Assembly (NCBI GenBank): GCA_934444735.1
Contig: CAKSDE010000002.1
Location: forward strand, 166,047-230,046
DNA from: an uncultured Clostridia bacterium
GTDB lineage: Bacteria > Bacillota > Clostridia > UBA1381
Reading direction: 5' to 3'
DNA length: 64,000 nt
The notes under the pieces are model-generated. The model worked only from the letters and a program-made list of their open reading frames with translations. It did no database searches and was not told the DNA's origin. Below are positions 39,909 to 49,264 of this stretch, one piece after another (the stretch's first letter is position 1; every line of letters starts with the position of its first letter). The position numbers were made by a program, and so were the translations under genes.

Positions 39909-42900
39909 GTGATAAAGAAAAAGATAATATGGCTTATAACGGTATTGATGCTCTTTATGCAATGCGCCCCGGCTCTTGCGGCAAAATCGGGCGAAAAGCT
40001 TGATGATGACATTGAACTTTTCATATGCACAGACGGCAAAGTAGGAGTATATAAAAAAGAGGCTGAAGTATTTTCTGTGCCGCCATATGAAATTGACGGT
40101 AAGGTTATGATACCGGTAAGGTGGTTTTTTGAAAAGCTGGGTTATACGGTTTCGGCAGAGGGTGAAAGAGTAAAAATATCCGGAGAAAATGAGCTGGAGC
40201 TTTCATTTAATTCAAATTCCGCAAATGCAAACGGCAGTGCCGTCAATTTGAGCGTGCCGACCGGGATAAAGAATAACACTCTTTTTGCACCCGAAGATGT
40301 TTTGAGCACACTCGGTATCAAATATGTAAAGAACAGCTCGGGGTACTTGATGATTACAAAGTCGGGACGTTCCGATATGTCGTGGGAAAGCACGCTTGAT
40401 AAAATTGAGGGCATCTATGTATCGCCTTCGGGAAACGATAATATGCCTGGTACTGCAAAGGAGCCGGTAAAGACGCTTGAGGCGGCAAAAAAGCTTGCCG
40501 AAAAGTACATAAAAAGTATCGGCAGGGATTATACCGTAAGGATATTTGTAAAAGGCGGAGAATATTTCGTAAATAAAACCGTAACCTTTGACGATTCTGC
40601 GTTTTCGCTGGATATATATAAAGGGTTAAGCATTGAAGGGTATGGCGACGGTGAGACGGTATTTACCGGCGCCGTGCGATTAAACCAAGATGATTTTGTA
40701 CCTGTGACCGATGCGAAAACCCTTGCAAGATTAAATAAAAAAGGGCGCGGAAAGATTGCAAGACTGGATTTAAGAAAGCAGGGAGTGGGTGAGCTTACTC
40801 CAAAGAATAATTTCTTCAATTATATTTATTTAAACGGTATAGAGCAGACCAATGCAAGATGGCCCAACGAGGGATATGCGCTTGTGGGGACCGTACCCGA
40901 TACGAACGTATTCACCTTTATGGAAAGCGAGCCGCTTAAATGGACAGGAGAAAAGGAAGGATATGTATGCGGAGTGTTCTCGAACTGGGGCTGGGAATGG
41001 CATTCGGCAAAGATTGCCAATGTCGATGCTCAAAAAAAGCAGATTACACTTGCAAGAATTGACGCGGACATGAAAACAACAGGAGGCGGCTCGAAATATT
41101 ATGCAACGAATATTTTATCCGAGCTTGACTCGCCGGGAGAATGGTATGTCGATTATGACGAGATGGCTCTCTATTATTATCCGTCGTACAGTTTAAAGGA
41201 CGCAAAGCTTGAAATGACGGTCTTTTCGGACGCTATAATTCTTTTGAAGGACTGCAAAAACATAACTTTTAAAAATCTGACCTTCACAAAGGCTGACCGT
41301 GCCATAAGAACCCAAAGTACATCGGACGGCAGTGTGCGAAATATTACGGTAAACGGCTGCCGTGTGTCGGATATGCAGGGATTTGCGGCGATTGAGTTTA
41401 ACAATGAAAACAGCAATGCTGTATATGATATTGAGATTACGGAAAATGACGCATATAACCTTTTCGGGAAATTCGTCCAGATGAAGGGCGGAAACTGGGA
41501 CGGCTGGAAACTCGGAAACTGTAAAATAAACAACAACCATGTAACGCGTGCGGCGCAGTATTATTGCAGCGGCGGAATGGGCAGCTTTTGGATGGGTTCA
41601 TGCGGAATGGAGTGCAACAATAACCTTGTGCAGGACGTACCGCGAGGCGCGGCAGTTGGCTTTGAGGGGAAGATGAACTATAACGAGATAATAAACACCG
41701 GAAAGGATATGAACGACTACGGCGCAATCTATGTCGGGAGAAACGGATATAAATTCGGCACAGAGGTGGCATATAACTACATTCACGATAACGCCGACAG
41801 CAATTACTGCGCTCTTTATAATGACGATGCGTACTGTTATGCCGACTGGCACCATAACATCGTAAAGGACGTAAGGGTGACATCGATTTTTGCCCCGGGT
41901 ATCGAGACGAAGTACAGATATAACGTGCAGATCGGCTGTAAAAATCCTGTGCAGATGTCATCAAGAAAAGGGTACGGATATGTCAGACAGGGAGAGCAAA
42001 TCTGGGAAGGCTTGAAAAAGATGGCCGATTCGTATTCGATATATCTGGAAAGAGAACCGCAGATTACAAAGTATCTTGCAAGAGAACCGTTTGCTGTCTG
42101 CTGGGACAGTATTGTCTATGGGAATATCGGAGTCGGGCAAAAAACGCTTTCTGTTTATGATTGGGACGAATTGACGGAATACGGCGCAAAGGAAATGACA
42201 GAAAACGGCAAAACCGTATCGATAGACGGCTTAAACGGAAGTCTTGAGGCAAACCCAGAGGTGGATTACAGTGACGATTTGTTTGTTGATGCGAAAAATC
42301 AGAACTATAATATAAATCCCGAAAGCGAGCTGGCGGAAAAGTTCCCGGGACTTTTGGAGCTTGATATAGAACATTCGGGTATAAGCTCGAAAAATCCGAT
42401 GCTTTTGGAGATTCCCGAAAACGGTTCAAGGCTCAGATACCCGACAAACGGACAGAAGAATTTAAATGCTTCTGCGGTGACTTTTTCATGGGATCCGGTA
42501 AAGGGCGCGAGCTTTTATCGGCTTACTGTGGCGACAGATCCCAAAATGGAAAATGTGGTTTTTGATGAAACGATAAGAGAAAACGGCAACTTCAATACAT
42601 ATACCGTAGAGGGCTTGGATAACAACACCTTTTATTATTGGAAGGTTCTTTCGATAAACGTTGCAAGACAGAACGGTTTTTCTCTCGAGAGCATCGGCGG
42701 ACCGTATCTTTTCAAGACCGCGGTACGCGATACGGTCGATAAGGAAAATCTGAAGCTTGCACTGGACAGCTTTGAAGCCTTTTGCAGAGATGATCTTTCA
42801 AATACGGAGTACGGATATGATGAGGGGTACGTGAAGATCGCAAAGGATAAGCTGGCAGAGATAAAGACAAAGTATAAAACGGTTTACAGTCAGTCGGAGA

Positions 42901-44207
42901 TTGACGCATTGGAGGAAGAGATTTATACTATTGTAAAAAAATCACCGTTTTATATGAAGGTGCATTTTGAAAATGTAGACGGAATATATGACAGCGGCGC
43001 AAAATGGGAAATATCGGCGGACGGCAGGATTGACGTTTCTGGCGGTGAGCTTACATTTTCATCGGGAGACGGTACGCGCTCGGACGCAAAGGCTAAGATC
43101 AATAACCGAAACTCGATTTTGTGCTTTGAGGTTAAGCTGGATAATCTGAGTGAGCTGGCGAGCGATTATCAGGGTATCGATATTAAGCTTTCGGAAGCGG
43201 GGAGCGGATACCTGATAGTCTTTAAAAAGGATATTATCGAGTGGCAGCGGATAAATAAGACGCTTACCGAGATACCAAACGATTTTATAGAGGCAGGAAA
43301 ATGGTATAAGGTTGAGGCAGGTGCCGTGAATACTCCGAACGGTGTTTTGCAGTTTTTGAGAATTGACGGCAGAATGATTTATTCCGAGCTTGATCAGACC
43401 TCGAATCAAACGCGTGATGAGGGATATTTCAGAATAAGAAAGAACGGCAAGGGCTCGATTCATCTGCGCAATATGGAGCAAATCCCGAATGACGGCATAA
43501 TTATCGATGATGTGATTGAGAGCTTTAAAAAGCCGGCGAGTGCGGCACACCTTGAAACACTCTTTATAGGATCTGCGGACTGTTTGGAGATGGGGAACTT
43601 TAAGCTGTTCTCTTTGGTGGATAAAAAAGCGCTCGGTGAACTGGTATATCCTGATGTGGCAGAGGGAAAGGTGGATATTTCAAGAGATGAAATCTCGGAG
43701 TATCGGGATTTTGTCAAAAAGATGTCGGTTGTCGCGGGGTATAACACCGGACTGCGTGATCAGCTCTTTAAAAACAACATAACATTTTTATATAACGATT
43801 ATATAAGAACAGATCTGATAGATCAAAACGGAGTTACAATTTTCGGGTTCTATAATAAGCTGAGCGATAAATATAAATCGATCGCAACAGAGCTTATGAT
43901 GAACTCGGACTGCAAGAATATAGATGAGCTGCGGTATCATATAGCAAAGACGGTGTTTGTAACCTCGATTAATGCCTGCCGTATAGGCTTTGCGGCGGAC
44001 GCGACCTATATTTCGGACGTCCTGACAAAGGAGAATGCGGATTATATAGGAATAGATATAAGCGATTACCTTGCATTGAGCGAGGTGGAAAAACAGGCGG
44101 TAAACGGCATTGTCGGAACCGAAAAGGGTGACTGCACAGACAGAACTCTCGATGAGCTGACGGCAGATATTCATGATGCCGTAAAGAGGGTAACGGGCAG
44201 CCGATAA
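39909..44207 (+). CDS. Exported right-handed beta-helix protein D2 with LamG-like domain
   Basis: 1432 aa from GTG 39909 behind GGGAGGAG, so like D1 it uses a weak start codon. Order as in D1: signal peptide (about 1-25); copper-amine-oxidase-N-like stalk (about 30-160); beta-helix (about 170-830) with NARWPNEGY, GEWYVDYDE/YYYP, NDYGAIYVGR and YNDDAY; fibronectin-like domain; helical linker; LamG-like domain with HFENVDGIYD and LDQTSNQTRDEGYF; shared C-terminal domain with NGVTIF and LTKENADYIG. It looks like one of the best conserved pairs between the two cassettes. The role proposed is that of extracellular glycan-cleaving enzyme, held near the wall through the domain it shares with SLH protein B. 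Confidence 0.82.
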   Translation: MIKKKIIWLITVLMLFMQCAPALAAKSGEKLDDDIELFICTDGKVGVYKKEAEVFSVPPYEIDGKVMIPVRWFFEKLGYTVSAEGERVKISGENELELSFNSNSANANGSAVNLSVPTGIKNNTLFAPEDVLSTLGIKYVKNSSGYLMITKSGRSDMSWESTLDKIEGIYVSPSGNDNMPGTAKEPVKTLEAAKKLAEKYIKSIGRDYTVRIFVKGGEYFVNKTVTFDDSAFSLDIYKGLSIEGYGDGETVFTGAVRLNQDDFVPVTDAKTLARLNKKGRGKIARLDLRKQGVGELTPKNNFFNYIYLNGIEQTNARWPNEGYALVGTVPDTNVFTFMESEPLKWTGEKEGYVCGVFSNWGWEWHSAKIANVDAQKKQITLARIDADMKTTGGGSKYYATNILSELDSPGEWYVDYDEMALYYYPSYSLKDAKLEMTVFSDAIILLKDCKNITFKNLTFTKADRAIRTQSTSDGSVRNITVNGCRVSDMQGFAAIEFNNENSNAVYDIEITENDAYNLFGKFVQMKGGNWDGWKLGNCKINNNHVTRAAQYYCSGGMGSFWMGSCGMECNNNLVQDVPRGAAVGFEGKMNYNEIINTGKDMNDYGAIYVGRNGYKFGTEVAYNYIHDNADSNYCALYNDDAYCYADWHHNIVKDVRVTSIFAPGIETKYRYNVQIGCKNPVQMSSRKGYGYVRQGEQIWEGLKKMADSYSIYLEREPQITKYLAREPFAVCWDSIVYGNIGVGQKTLSVYDWDELTEYGAKEMTENGKTVSIDGLNGSLEANPEVDYSDDLFVDAKNQNYNINPESELAEKFPGLLELDIEHSGISSKNPMLLEIPENGSRLRYPTNGQKNLNASAVTFSWDPVKGASFYRLTVATDPKMENVVFDETIRENGNFNTYTVEGLDNNTFYYWKVLSINVARQNGFSLESIGGPYLFKTAVRDTVDKENLKLALDSFEAFCRDDLSNTEYGYDEGYVKIAKDKLAEIKTKYKTVYSQSEIDALEEEIYTIVKKSPFYMKVHFENVDGIYDSGAKWEISADGRIDVSGGELTFSSGDGTRSDAKAKINNRNSILCFEVKLDNLSELASDYQGIDIKLSEAGSGYLIVFKKDIIEWQRINKTLTEIPNDFIEAGKWYKVEAGAVNTPNGVLQFLRIDGRMIYSELDQTSNQTRDEGYFRIRKNGKGSIHLRNMEQIPNDGIIIDDVIESFKKPASAAHLETLFIGSADCLEMGNFKLFSLVDKKALGELVYPDVAEGKVDISRDEISEYRDFVKKMSVVAGYNTGLRDQLFKNNITFLYNDYIRTDLIDQNGVTIFGFYNKLSDKYKSIATELMMNSDCKNIDELRYHIAKTVFVTSINACRIGFAADATYISDVLTKENADYIGIDISDYLALSEVEKQAVNGIVGTEKGDCTDRTLDELTADIHDAVKRVTGSR

Positions 44208-44226
44208 AAAAGAAAGGAATAGGCAT

Positions 44227-47200
44227 ATGAAAAAAATAGTTTCTTTTGCAACTGCTGTGATAATCGGAATGCAGCTGATAAGCGTATCTGCGGCAGAAGG
44301 GGAACAGAGCGTGTATGTGTCGGCAGACGGAAGCGATGCGGCGGCAGGAACTCTTGCCGCCCCGTGCAAGAGCCTTAAGCGCGCGGGAGAGATAGCAAAG
44401 GCAAAAATTGATGAGGGCGCTGAGAGGATATATATAAAAATACACTCGGGAAATTATTTTGCCGATGAAACAGCGGTTTTGCCGTCAGGGACGGTATGTG
44501 AGCCGTACGGCGACGGAGATGTTGTTTTTACCGGTGCGAAAACGCTTGCAAGAGAAGGCTTTAAAGCGGTTGAAGATTCAAATGTCCTTTCACTGGTACC
44601 GATTGAGGCGGCAAAAAATCTTTTGGAGTATGATCTTTCGGCGGACGGATTTGCCTTTTCAGTCTCCGATGAATTTTTACCGTATCTTTTTGCCGACGGT
44701 GAGGAGCAGAGCGAGAGCAGATACCCGAACGGCGGCTATCTTACGGCGGACAGCGCGGACGGGAGTGCGGTATTTTCGGCAGGCGAGCGTGCAAAGCGCT
44801 GGACAAATTCGAAAGACGCATATGTGTGCGGCTCGCTGGACGCGACCTATTTCTGGCGCATAAAAAAGGTAAAAGATATTTCGGAGGAGAATATTGAGCT
44901 TTTGGGAGGTATCAGAAAGAACAGTGCATGGTGTATTACAAATCTTTTGGAGGAGATTGATACGGCAAAAGAGTATTTTGTGGACAGGAACACTCAAAAG
45001 CTGTATTTTTACCCGGCGCGCGATTTTTCAAAAGCGGAGATAGTATCTTCCGATGCCGATGTTATCAATATCGATAATACAAATAATGTCACAATCCGCG
45101 GCATTAAGTTTGAAAAGCTCGGCGGCAGAGCGATTTCCGCTAAAAATTGCAGCGGCATAAATATAGAAAACTGCGAATTTTTGTATATACAGGGAGATTA
45201 TGCGATAGAGCTTGACGGCAAAAACTCTGATGTGAAAAATAATGCGGCATACGGCTGTGACGGCGGCTTGATTCATTTTGAGGGCGGAGATTTAAAGACG
45301 CTTGAGCCGGGAAATGTGATTATAGACAATAACCGCGTGACATATTGCGGAAGAAAGAGCTTTTCAAATGTAATATACTCGGGAAATTCCAACTACGGTA
45401 TGCTGATCTCGTGCGGAAATACCGTTAAAAATAATGTAATATCAGACTGTATGACCTTTTCTGCGATCGGCGGCAAGGGCAATAATTATCTGATCGAGAA
45501 TAATGAAATATACAATAACGGTTGGCTTGTGGATGATGCCGGAGCGATATACTACGGTAAATCCAATATCCAATACGGGAATGTGATAAGAAATAATTAT
45601 GTGCATGATTTAAACCGTGATAACAGCTATTGCGGAATATACTCGGACGATGGATTTTCGGGAATTACGGTTGTTAATAATGTTGTCAGAAACGCGCAAA
45701 AGGGGATTATAATTAATTACGGCATGAACTGTGATATTTCGGATAACATTTTTGTAAATACCGATATAGGCATAACAGGCGGATCAATGATGAGTAAGAG
45801 TACGGGAAAGAATCTTTATACCGAAACATATAACGCGCTCAATAAGACGGTGTACAAAGACGCTTTTAAAAAGGCATATCCCGAAATGGAGAAGTCGCTT
45901 TCGAGAAAACCGTTTTGGGCGCCGTGGAATACAAAGCTTGTCGGAAATGTTCAGGTGGGCGGCGCAAAGAGCGTTATAAGCGACAGACCGTGGCATCTGC
46001 TTGATGAAAATACAGAGGATTTAAGCGAGGAGGAGCTTAACGAAAAAAATGCGCTTACGTATAATTCGGGCGGATATGTAGGCTCGGTATGGAAGAGCGG
46101 GACGAAGGTAGATGAGTTAAAAGCATACGGTGCAAGCGTTACGAATGATTCGGGTGTCGAATTAAACGGTACGGCAGAGGGGAATCCTGTGTATGCTTAC
46201 AATGATTCGTATTTTTCTGATGCAGCTGCACAGGATTATACACCGTCTGCAAGCCTTAGCACCGAATATTCGGATTTTTCGGGGATAGATATGAGCGTTG
46301 TCGGGACAAACAGCGAGATGATAACAAAAAACGCAGAGAGTGTGTCGGCGGCTTATCCGAAAGATGAGAAGGTGCTTAATGAGAATGTTCATTTCGTTTG
46401 GGATTCCTGCCCGAATGTATCGCAGTACCGTATAGTTGTATCACAAAACAGCAACTTGTCGAATCCCGAAATTGATGAAAAGTTTGTTGAAACCTCGTCG
46501 GATAGGTGCATCATAAGGACTCTTCAGGAAAATAAGACCTATTACTGGTGCGTGTATGCTTACGGGATAGGTAAGAGTAATGAATTTGAGCTACAAAGCC
46601 CGATAGTAAGCTTTGAGAGTGTTGGAAAAGATGAGAATGAGGCGGAAAATCTGAAATTTTTGCTGGATTTGTGCGAGAAAAAGCTTGTTAAAATAAAAAA
46701 CGGTGAGCTTGTCTGCCCGGGAGATTTGGCAGAAAGCTTAAAAAGCGAGTATGAAAGAGTAAAAAATGCGTCGGGTGCAGTTTTGAGTGCGGAGGAGAGC
46801 GTAAAATTACAGGAAAGCTTATATGATGTACTGAAAAAGGTTGATACGGCAGACGGCACAGGGGCAAAAATTACAAGATGCGAGGCAGCGGAAAACACAT
46901 CGCAGGTATTTGTTGAGGCGCAAGGGTTTATGCCGAATACCAAGGTGTCGGTGATGGTGACAAATCCGGGATACGGAGCGCTTGATGCTGCGGAAAATAT
47001 CGACCTTGCGAGGATTCAGTATATACGAACACTTACGGCGGATTCGCAAGGGAAAATATCTTTTGATTTTGATACGGTTGTGCGCGGCAACGATATGCCG
47101 GGGAAATACACGCTTTATCTGACCGATGAGAAGGGACAAAGATACAGCGAGAGCTTTATATACGGAACAATCGAAGTAGGGGAGATTGTCATATCAGATA

Positions 47201-47505
47201 AAGACGGTAATATACCGGAAAATATATGGGAGACGGACGAAATTTATCTTTCCTGCGATATTGTTAACAGGAGCGGTATTTTGCTTAATCCGTACATAAT
47301 AAATGCTTTTTACGGCGGAGAAAAACTGGTTAATGTAAAGAGCAGCGGCGACACCTCAATTTCCCCCGATGAAAAGAAGAATATATCGTGGAAGATAACG
47401 ACAAAGGGTATGTCGGATATAGATGAGGTTAAGGTTATATTTGTCGATTCGCCGATTACTCTAAAACCGCTTACGACAGCGCGTGTTATCTATTCGATAA
47501 AATAA
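44227..47505 (+). CDS. Exported right-handed beta-helix protein E2
   Basis: 1092 aa, AAGAAAGGA before ATG 44227, signal peptide to about residue 22. The beta-helix (about 27-690) keeps ESRYPNGGY, KEYFVDRNTQ/YFYP, DDAGAIYYGK and YSDDGFSG. A fibronectin-like domain, helical linker, beta domain (GFMPNTKVSVMVTNP) and the final immunoglobulin-like domain (ITLKPLTT strand) follow as in E1. Only 19 bp separate it from D2, where copy 1 carries the hairpin-rich insert. It is the last gene of cassette 2; no homologue of F follows it. Confidence 0.82.
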   Translation: MKKIVSFATAVIIGMQLISVSAAEGEQSVYVSADGSDAAAGTLAAPCKSLKRAGEIAKAKIDEGAERIYIKIHSGNYFADETAVLPSGTVCEPYGDGDVVFTGAKTLAREGFKAVEDSNVLSLVPIEAAKNLLEYDLSADGFAFSVSDEFLPYLFADGEEQSESRYPNGGYLTADSADGSAVFSAGERAKRWTNSKDAYVCGSLDATYFWRIKKVKDISEENIELLGGIRKNSAWCITNLLEEIDTAKEYFVDRNTQKLYFYPARDFSKAEIVSSDADVINIDNTNNVTIRGIKFEKLGGRAISAKNCSGINIENCEFLYIQGDYAIELDGKNSDVKNNAAYGCDGGLIHFEGGDLKTLEPGNVIIDNNRVTYCGRKSFSNVIYSGNSNYGMLISCGNTVKNNVISDCMTFSAIGGKGNNYLIENNEIYNNGWLVDDAGAIYYGKSNIQYGNVIRNNYVHDLNRDNSYCGIYSDDGFSGITVVNNVVRNAQKGIIINYGMNCDISDNIFVNTDIGITGGSMMSKSTGKNLYTETYNALNKTVYKDAFKKAYPEMEKSLSRKPFWAPWNTKLVGNVQVGGAKSVISDRPWHLLDENTEDLSEEELNEKNALTYNSGGYVGSVWKSGTKVDELKAYGASVTNDSGVELNGTAEGNPVYAYNDSYFSDAAAQDYTPSASLSTEYSDFSGIDMSVVGTNSEMITKNAESVSAAYPKDEKVLNENVHFVWDSCPNVSQYRIVVSQNSNLSNPEIDEKFVETSSDRCIIRTLQENKTYYWCVYAYGIGKSNEFELQSPIVSFESVGKDENEAENLKFLLDLCEKKLVKIKNGELVCPGDLAESLKSEYERVKNASGAVLSAEESVKLQESLYDVLKKVDTADGTGAKITRCEAAENTSQVFVEAQGFMPNTKVSVMVTNPGYGALDAAENIDLARIQYIRTLTADSQGKISFDFDTVVRGNDMPGKYTLYLTDEKGQRYSESFIYGTIEVGEIVISDKDGNIPENIWETDEIYLSCDIVNRSGILLNPYIINAFYGGEKLVNVKSSGDTSISPDEKKNISWKITTKGMSDIDEVKVIFVDSPITLKPLTTARVIYSIK

Positions 47506-47548
47506 AAACGGAGTTGCGCTAAAACTGTGCAGAACGTATAAACTGAAC

Positions 47549-47573
47549 AAAAGCAAGGTTGATCCTTGCTTTT
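47549..47573 (+). terminator. Possible terminator of cassette 2
   Basis: A perfect 10-bp stem AAAAGCAAGG/CCTTGCTTTT with a 5-nt loop 43 bases after the E2 stop. The trailing T-tract is interrupted by GC, so efficiency is uncertain. Confidence 0.5.
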
Positions 47574-47588
47574 GCTTGCTCAAAGGCG

Positions 47589-47693
47589 TATACGGTTATA
47601 TCGGACGGTGAGATCTATGCAACAGACAGTGCGTCTGCTTATGTTAAGAAAGAAAATTACTTAAAAATGCAAGCTCCAAAGCCGGGTATATAA
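47589..47693 (+). pseudogene. Possible 3' remnant of a surface protein gene
   Basis: An open stretch of 34 codons ending in TAA reads as YTVISDGEIYA...AYVKKENYLKM, which resembles the end of an SH3-like or repeat domain of an exported protein. There is no start codon and no ribosome binding site. It may be the stump of a gene lost when the cassette boundary formed, or chance. Confidence 0.3.
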
Positions 47694-47720
47694 CCGCAAT
47701 AAAGTAAAATAAAGAGACGC

Positions 47721-47755
47721 AAAACCGTTTCCGAATGTTCGGAGACGGTTTTTGA
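47721..47755 (+). terminator. Intrinsic terminator
   Basis: A 13-bp stem with one G-U pair (AAACCGTTTCCGA/TCGGAGACGGTTT, 3-nt ATG-type loop) runs into a T-tract. It closes transcription entering from the A-E cassette. Confidence 0.7.
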
Positions 47756-48017
47756 CTTAAAAAATGAAATTAAAACACAATAAAACGCAGACCTGAAAAA
47801 TAGGAAATTCAATAAAAGATTGTCATATCGGAATTTGTGCAGACATTGAAAAAGGGTTTTTTGTATAACTACTATTGACAGAATAAAAGGATAATCAGCC
47901 GTGAACAAATCAGTAACTCAAAACCGGTTTTGCTGTGGCAACGCATAAATATTAACCTGCCTATTTGTGCATAACAACTAAATTATAAAGGGAGATTAAA
48001 TATTTCAGGCGCTTGCA
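47756..48017. other. AT-rich intergenic stretch, nothing recognised
   Basis: About 260 bp with no plausible gene, no long inverted repeat and no known riboswitch pattern that I can see. It separates the carbohydrate locus from the redox operon. Confidence 0.5.
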
Positions 48018-48046
48018 TTGACAAAACCAAATATTTATTATACAAT
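48018..48046 (+). promoter_or_regulatory. Promoter of the redox operon
   Basis: TTGACA 48018-48023, 17-bp spacer, TACAAT 48041-48046. The leader to the first gene is about 145 nt long. Confidence 0.65.
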
Positions 48047-48194
48047 TATTATCAGGAATAATTCTTAATAATAACCGTGTTACGAAAATTCCGTTGCCGG
48101 GAAAAGGGAAGTATATGAAAAAACACAACATATAGGGCATTTTATAGAGAAAAGAAACAATAAAGCTTTTTTTTAAACGGAGAGGTGATGAGAA

Positions 48195-48341
48195 TTGAAG
48201 TGCGTGAAAAAGGTGTCGGCGCAAGTTACACTTTTTATTGCAGGAATTGCTATGCTGTGCTTTGGCGTTTGGCGCGGTGAGGCGGCAATGGTACTGAGCA
48301 AGGCAATTAAATTATGTCTGGAGTGTGTGGGGATTGGGTAA
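48195..48341 (+). CDS. CD1871A-family CXXC-motif small protein
   Basis: 48 aa from TTG 48195, placed by GGAGAGGTGAT ending 6 bases upstream. One predicted transmembrane segment (about residues 8-24) is followed by the family hallmark KAIKLCLECVGIG, a CXXC pair close to the C-terminus. These tiny proteins are named after Clostridioides difficile CD1871A and are usually found next to a polyferredoxin and a thioredoxin-like gene, exactly as here. The function is unknown; a membrane thiol relay or metal/Fe-S helper is plausible. Its 3' end overlaps the start of the next gene, so translation is probably coupled. Confidence 0.75.
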   Translation: MKCVKKVSAQVTLFIAGIAMLCFGVWRGEAAMVLSKAIKLCLECVGIG

Positions 48342-49248
48342 AAAGTTTTCGGGTATGTCTCAAATCCTGTCTCGTTTTCGCGGATTCATTCAAGCGGGTG
48401 CTGCTTTATTGACCAACCTGCACCTGCCTAATTTTTGGGAGGGCAGACTTTACAGCGGAATGGGGAAAACCGTATGCGTGCCCGGGCTTAACTGCTATTC
48501 TTGCCCTGCGGCATCCGGTGCCTGCCCGGTGGGGGCTCTTCAGGCAGTGGCCGGGTCTGCAAAGTTTCGTTTCTCATATTACATCGCGGGAACCTTGATT
48601 CTGTTTGGGGTGTTTTTGGGGCGCTTTATCTGTGGATTTCTGTGCCCGTTTGGCTGGTTTCAGGAACTGCTGCATAAAATCCCGACAAAAAAGTTTTCCG
48701 CAAATAAGCTGAAGTTTCTGACGTGGCTCAAATACGTCATACTTTTAGTAATGGTGTTCCTGTTGCCTGCACTGGCGGTAAATGATGTTGGAATGGGCGA
48801 TCCGTTCTTTTGTAAATATCTCTGCCCGCAGGGCGTGCTGGAAGGGGCAATTCCGTTGGCGCTTGTCAACTCCGGTATTCGTGAGGCACTCGGATCCCTC
48901 TTTGCTTGGAAATCCGGTGTTTTGATTGCAGTGATTGTGCTGAGCGTGGTGTTCTACCGTCCGTTTTGCAAATGGCTGTGTCCGCTTGGCGCATTCTATG
49001 CGCTGCTGAACAAAATTTCTTTGTTCCAAATGAAAGTGGATAAGAGCAAATGTGTTTCCTGCGGAAAATGTGCCGGGGCGTGCAAGATGGGGGTTGATGT
49101 AACAAAAATGCCTAATCATACAGAGTGCATTCGGTGCGGAATGTGCATCCGTGCCTGCCCGACTGATGCCGTAAAATTTTACTGCGGTTTTGGAAATGGC
49201 AAAGATAAGACAAAAAGCAACAGAAACACGGCAGAAAAACAACAATAA
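48325..49248 (+). CDS. NapH/YccM-like membrane 4Fe-4S protein
   Basis: 307 aa from GTG 48325; TTG 48334 or ATG 48355 are alternative starts, since the upstream gene overlaps. An N-terminal Cys-rich segment (CVPGLNCYSCP...CPVG) precedes four or five membrane helices that carry two CxxxCP motifs (CGFLCPFGW, CKWLCPLGA). The C-terminus has two ferredoxin-type 4Fe-4S motifs (CVSCGKCAGAC and CIRCGMCIRACP). Proteins of this family pass electrons across or along the membrane. With the CD1871A peptide before it and a TlpA-like lipoprotein after it, I infer delivery of reducing power to an extracellular disulfide system. Confidence 0.88.
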   Translation: MWGLGKKFSGMSQILSRFRGFIQAGAALLTNLHLPNFWEGRLYSGMGKTVCVPGLNCYSCPAASGACPVGALQAVAGSAKFRFSYYIAGTLILFGVFLGRFICGFLCPFGWFQELLHKIPTKKFSANKLKFLTWLKYVILLVMVFLLPALAVNDVGMGDPFFCKYLCPQGVLEGAIPLALVNSGIREALGSLFAWKSGVLIAVIVLSVVFYRPFCKWLCPLGAFYALLNKISLFQMKVDKSKCVSCGKCAGACKMGVDVTKMPNHTECIRCGMCIRACPTDAVKFYCGFGNGKDKTKSNRNTAEKQQ

Positions 49249-49264
49249 AAAAGGAGAAATAAAT

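Noticed and set aside
40000..40400. True copper amine oxidase activity in D2
   Set aside because: Only the N-terminal stalk-like domain is present; the topaquinone NYD/E catalytic core is absent.
47756..48017. Riboswitch upstream of the redox operon
   Set aside because: No known conserved core was found, and the stretch lies upstream of the best promoter.
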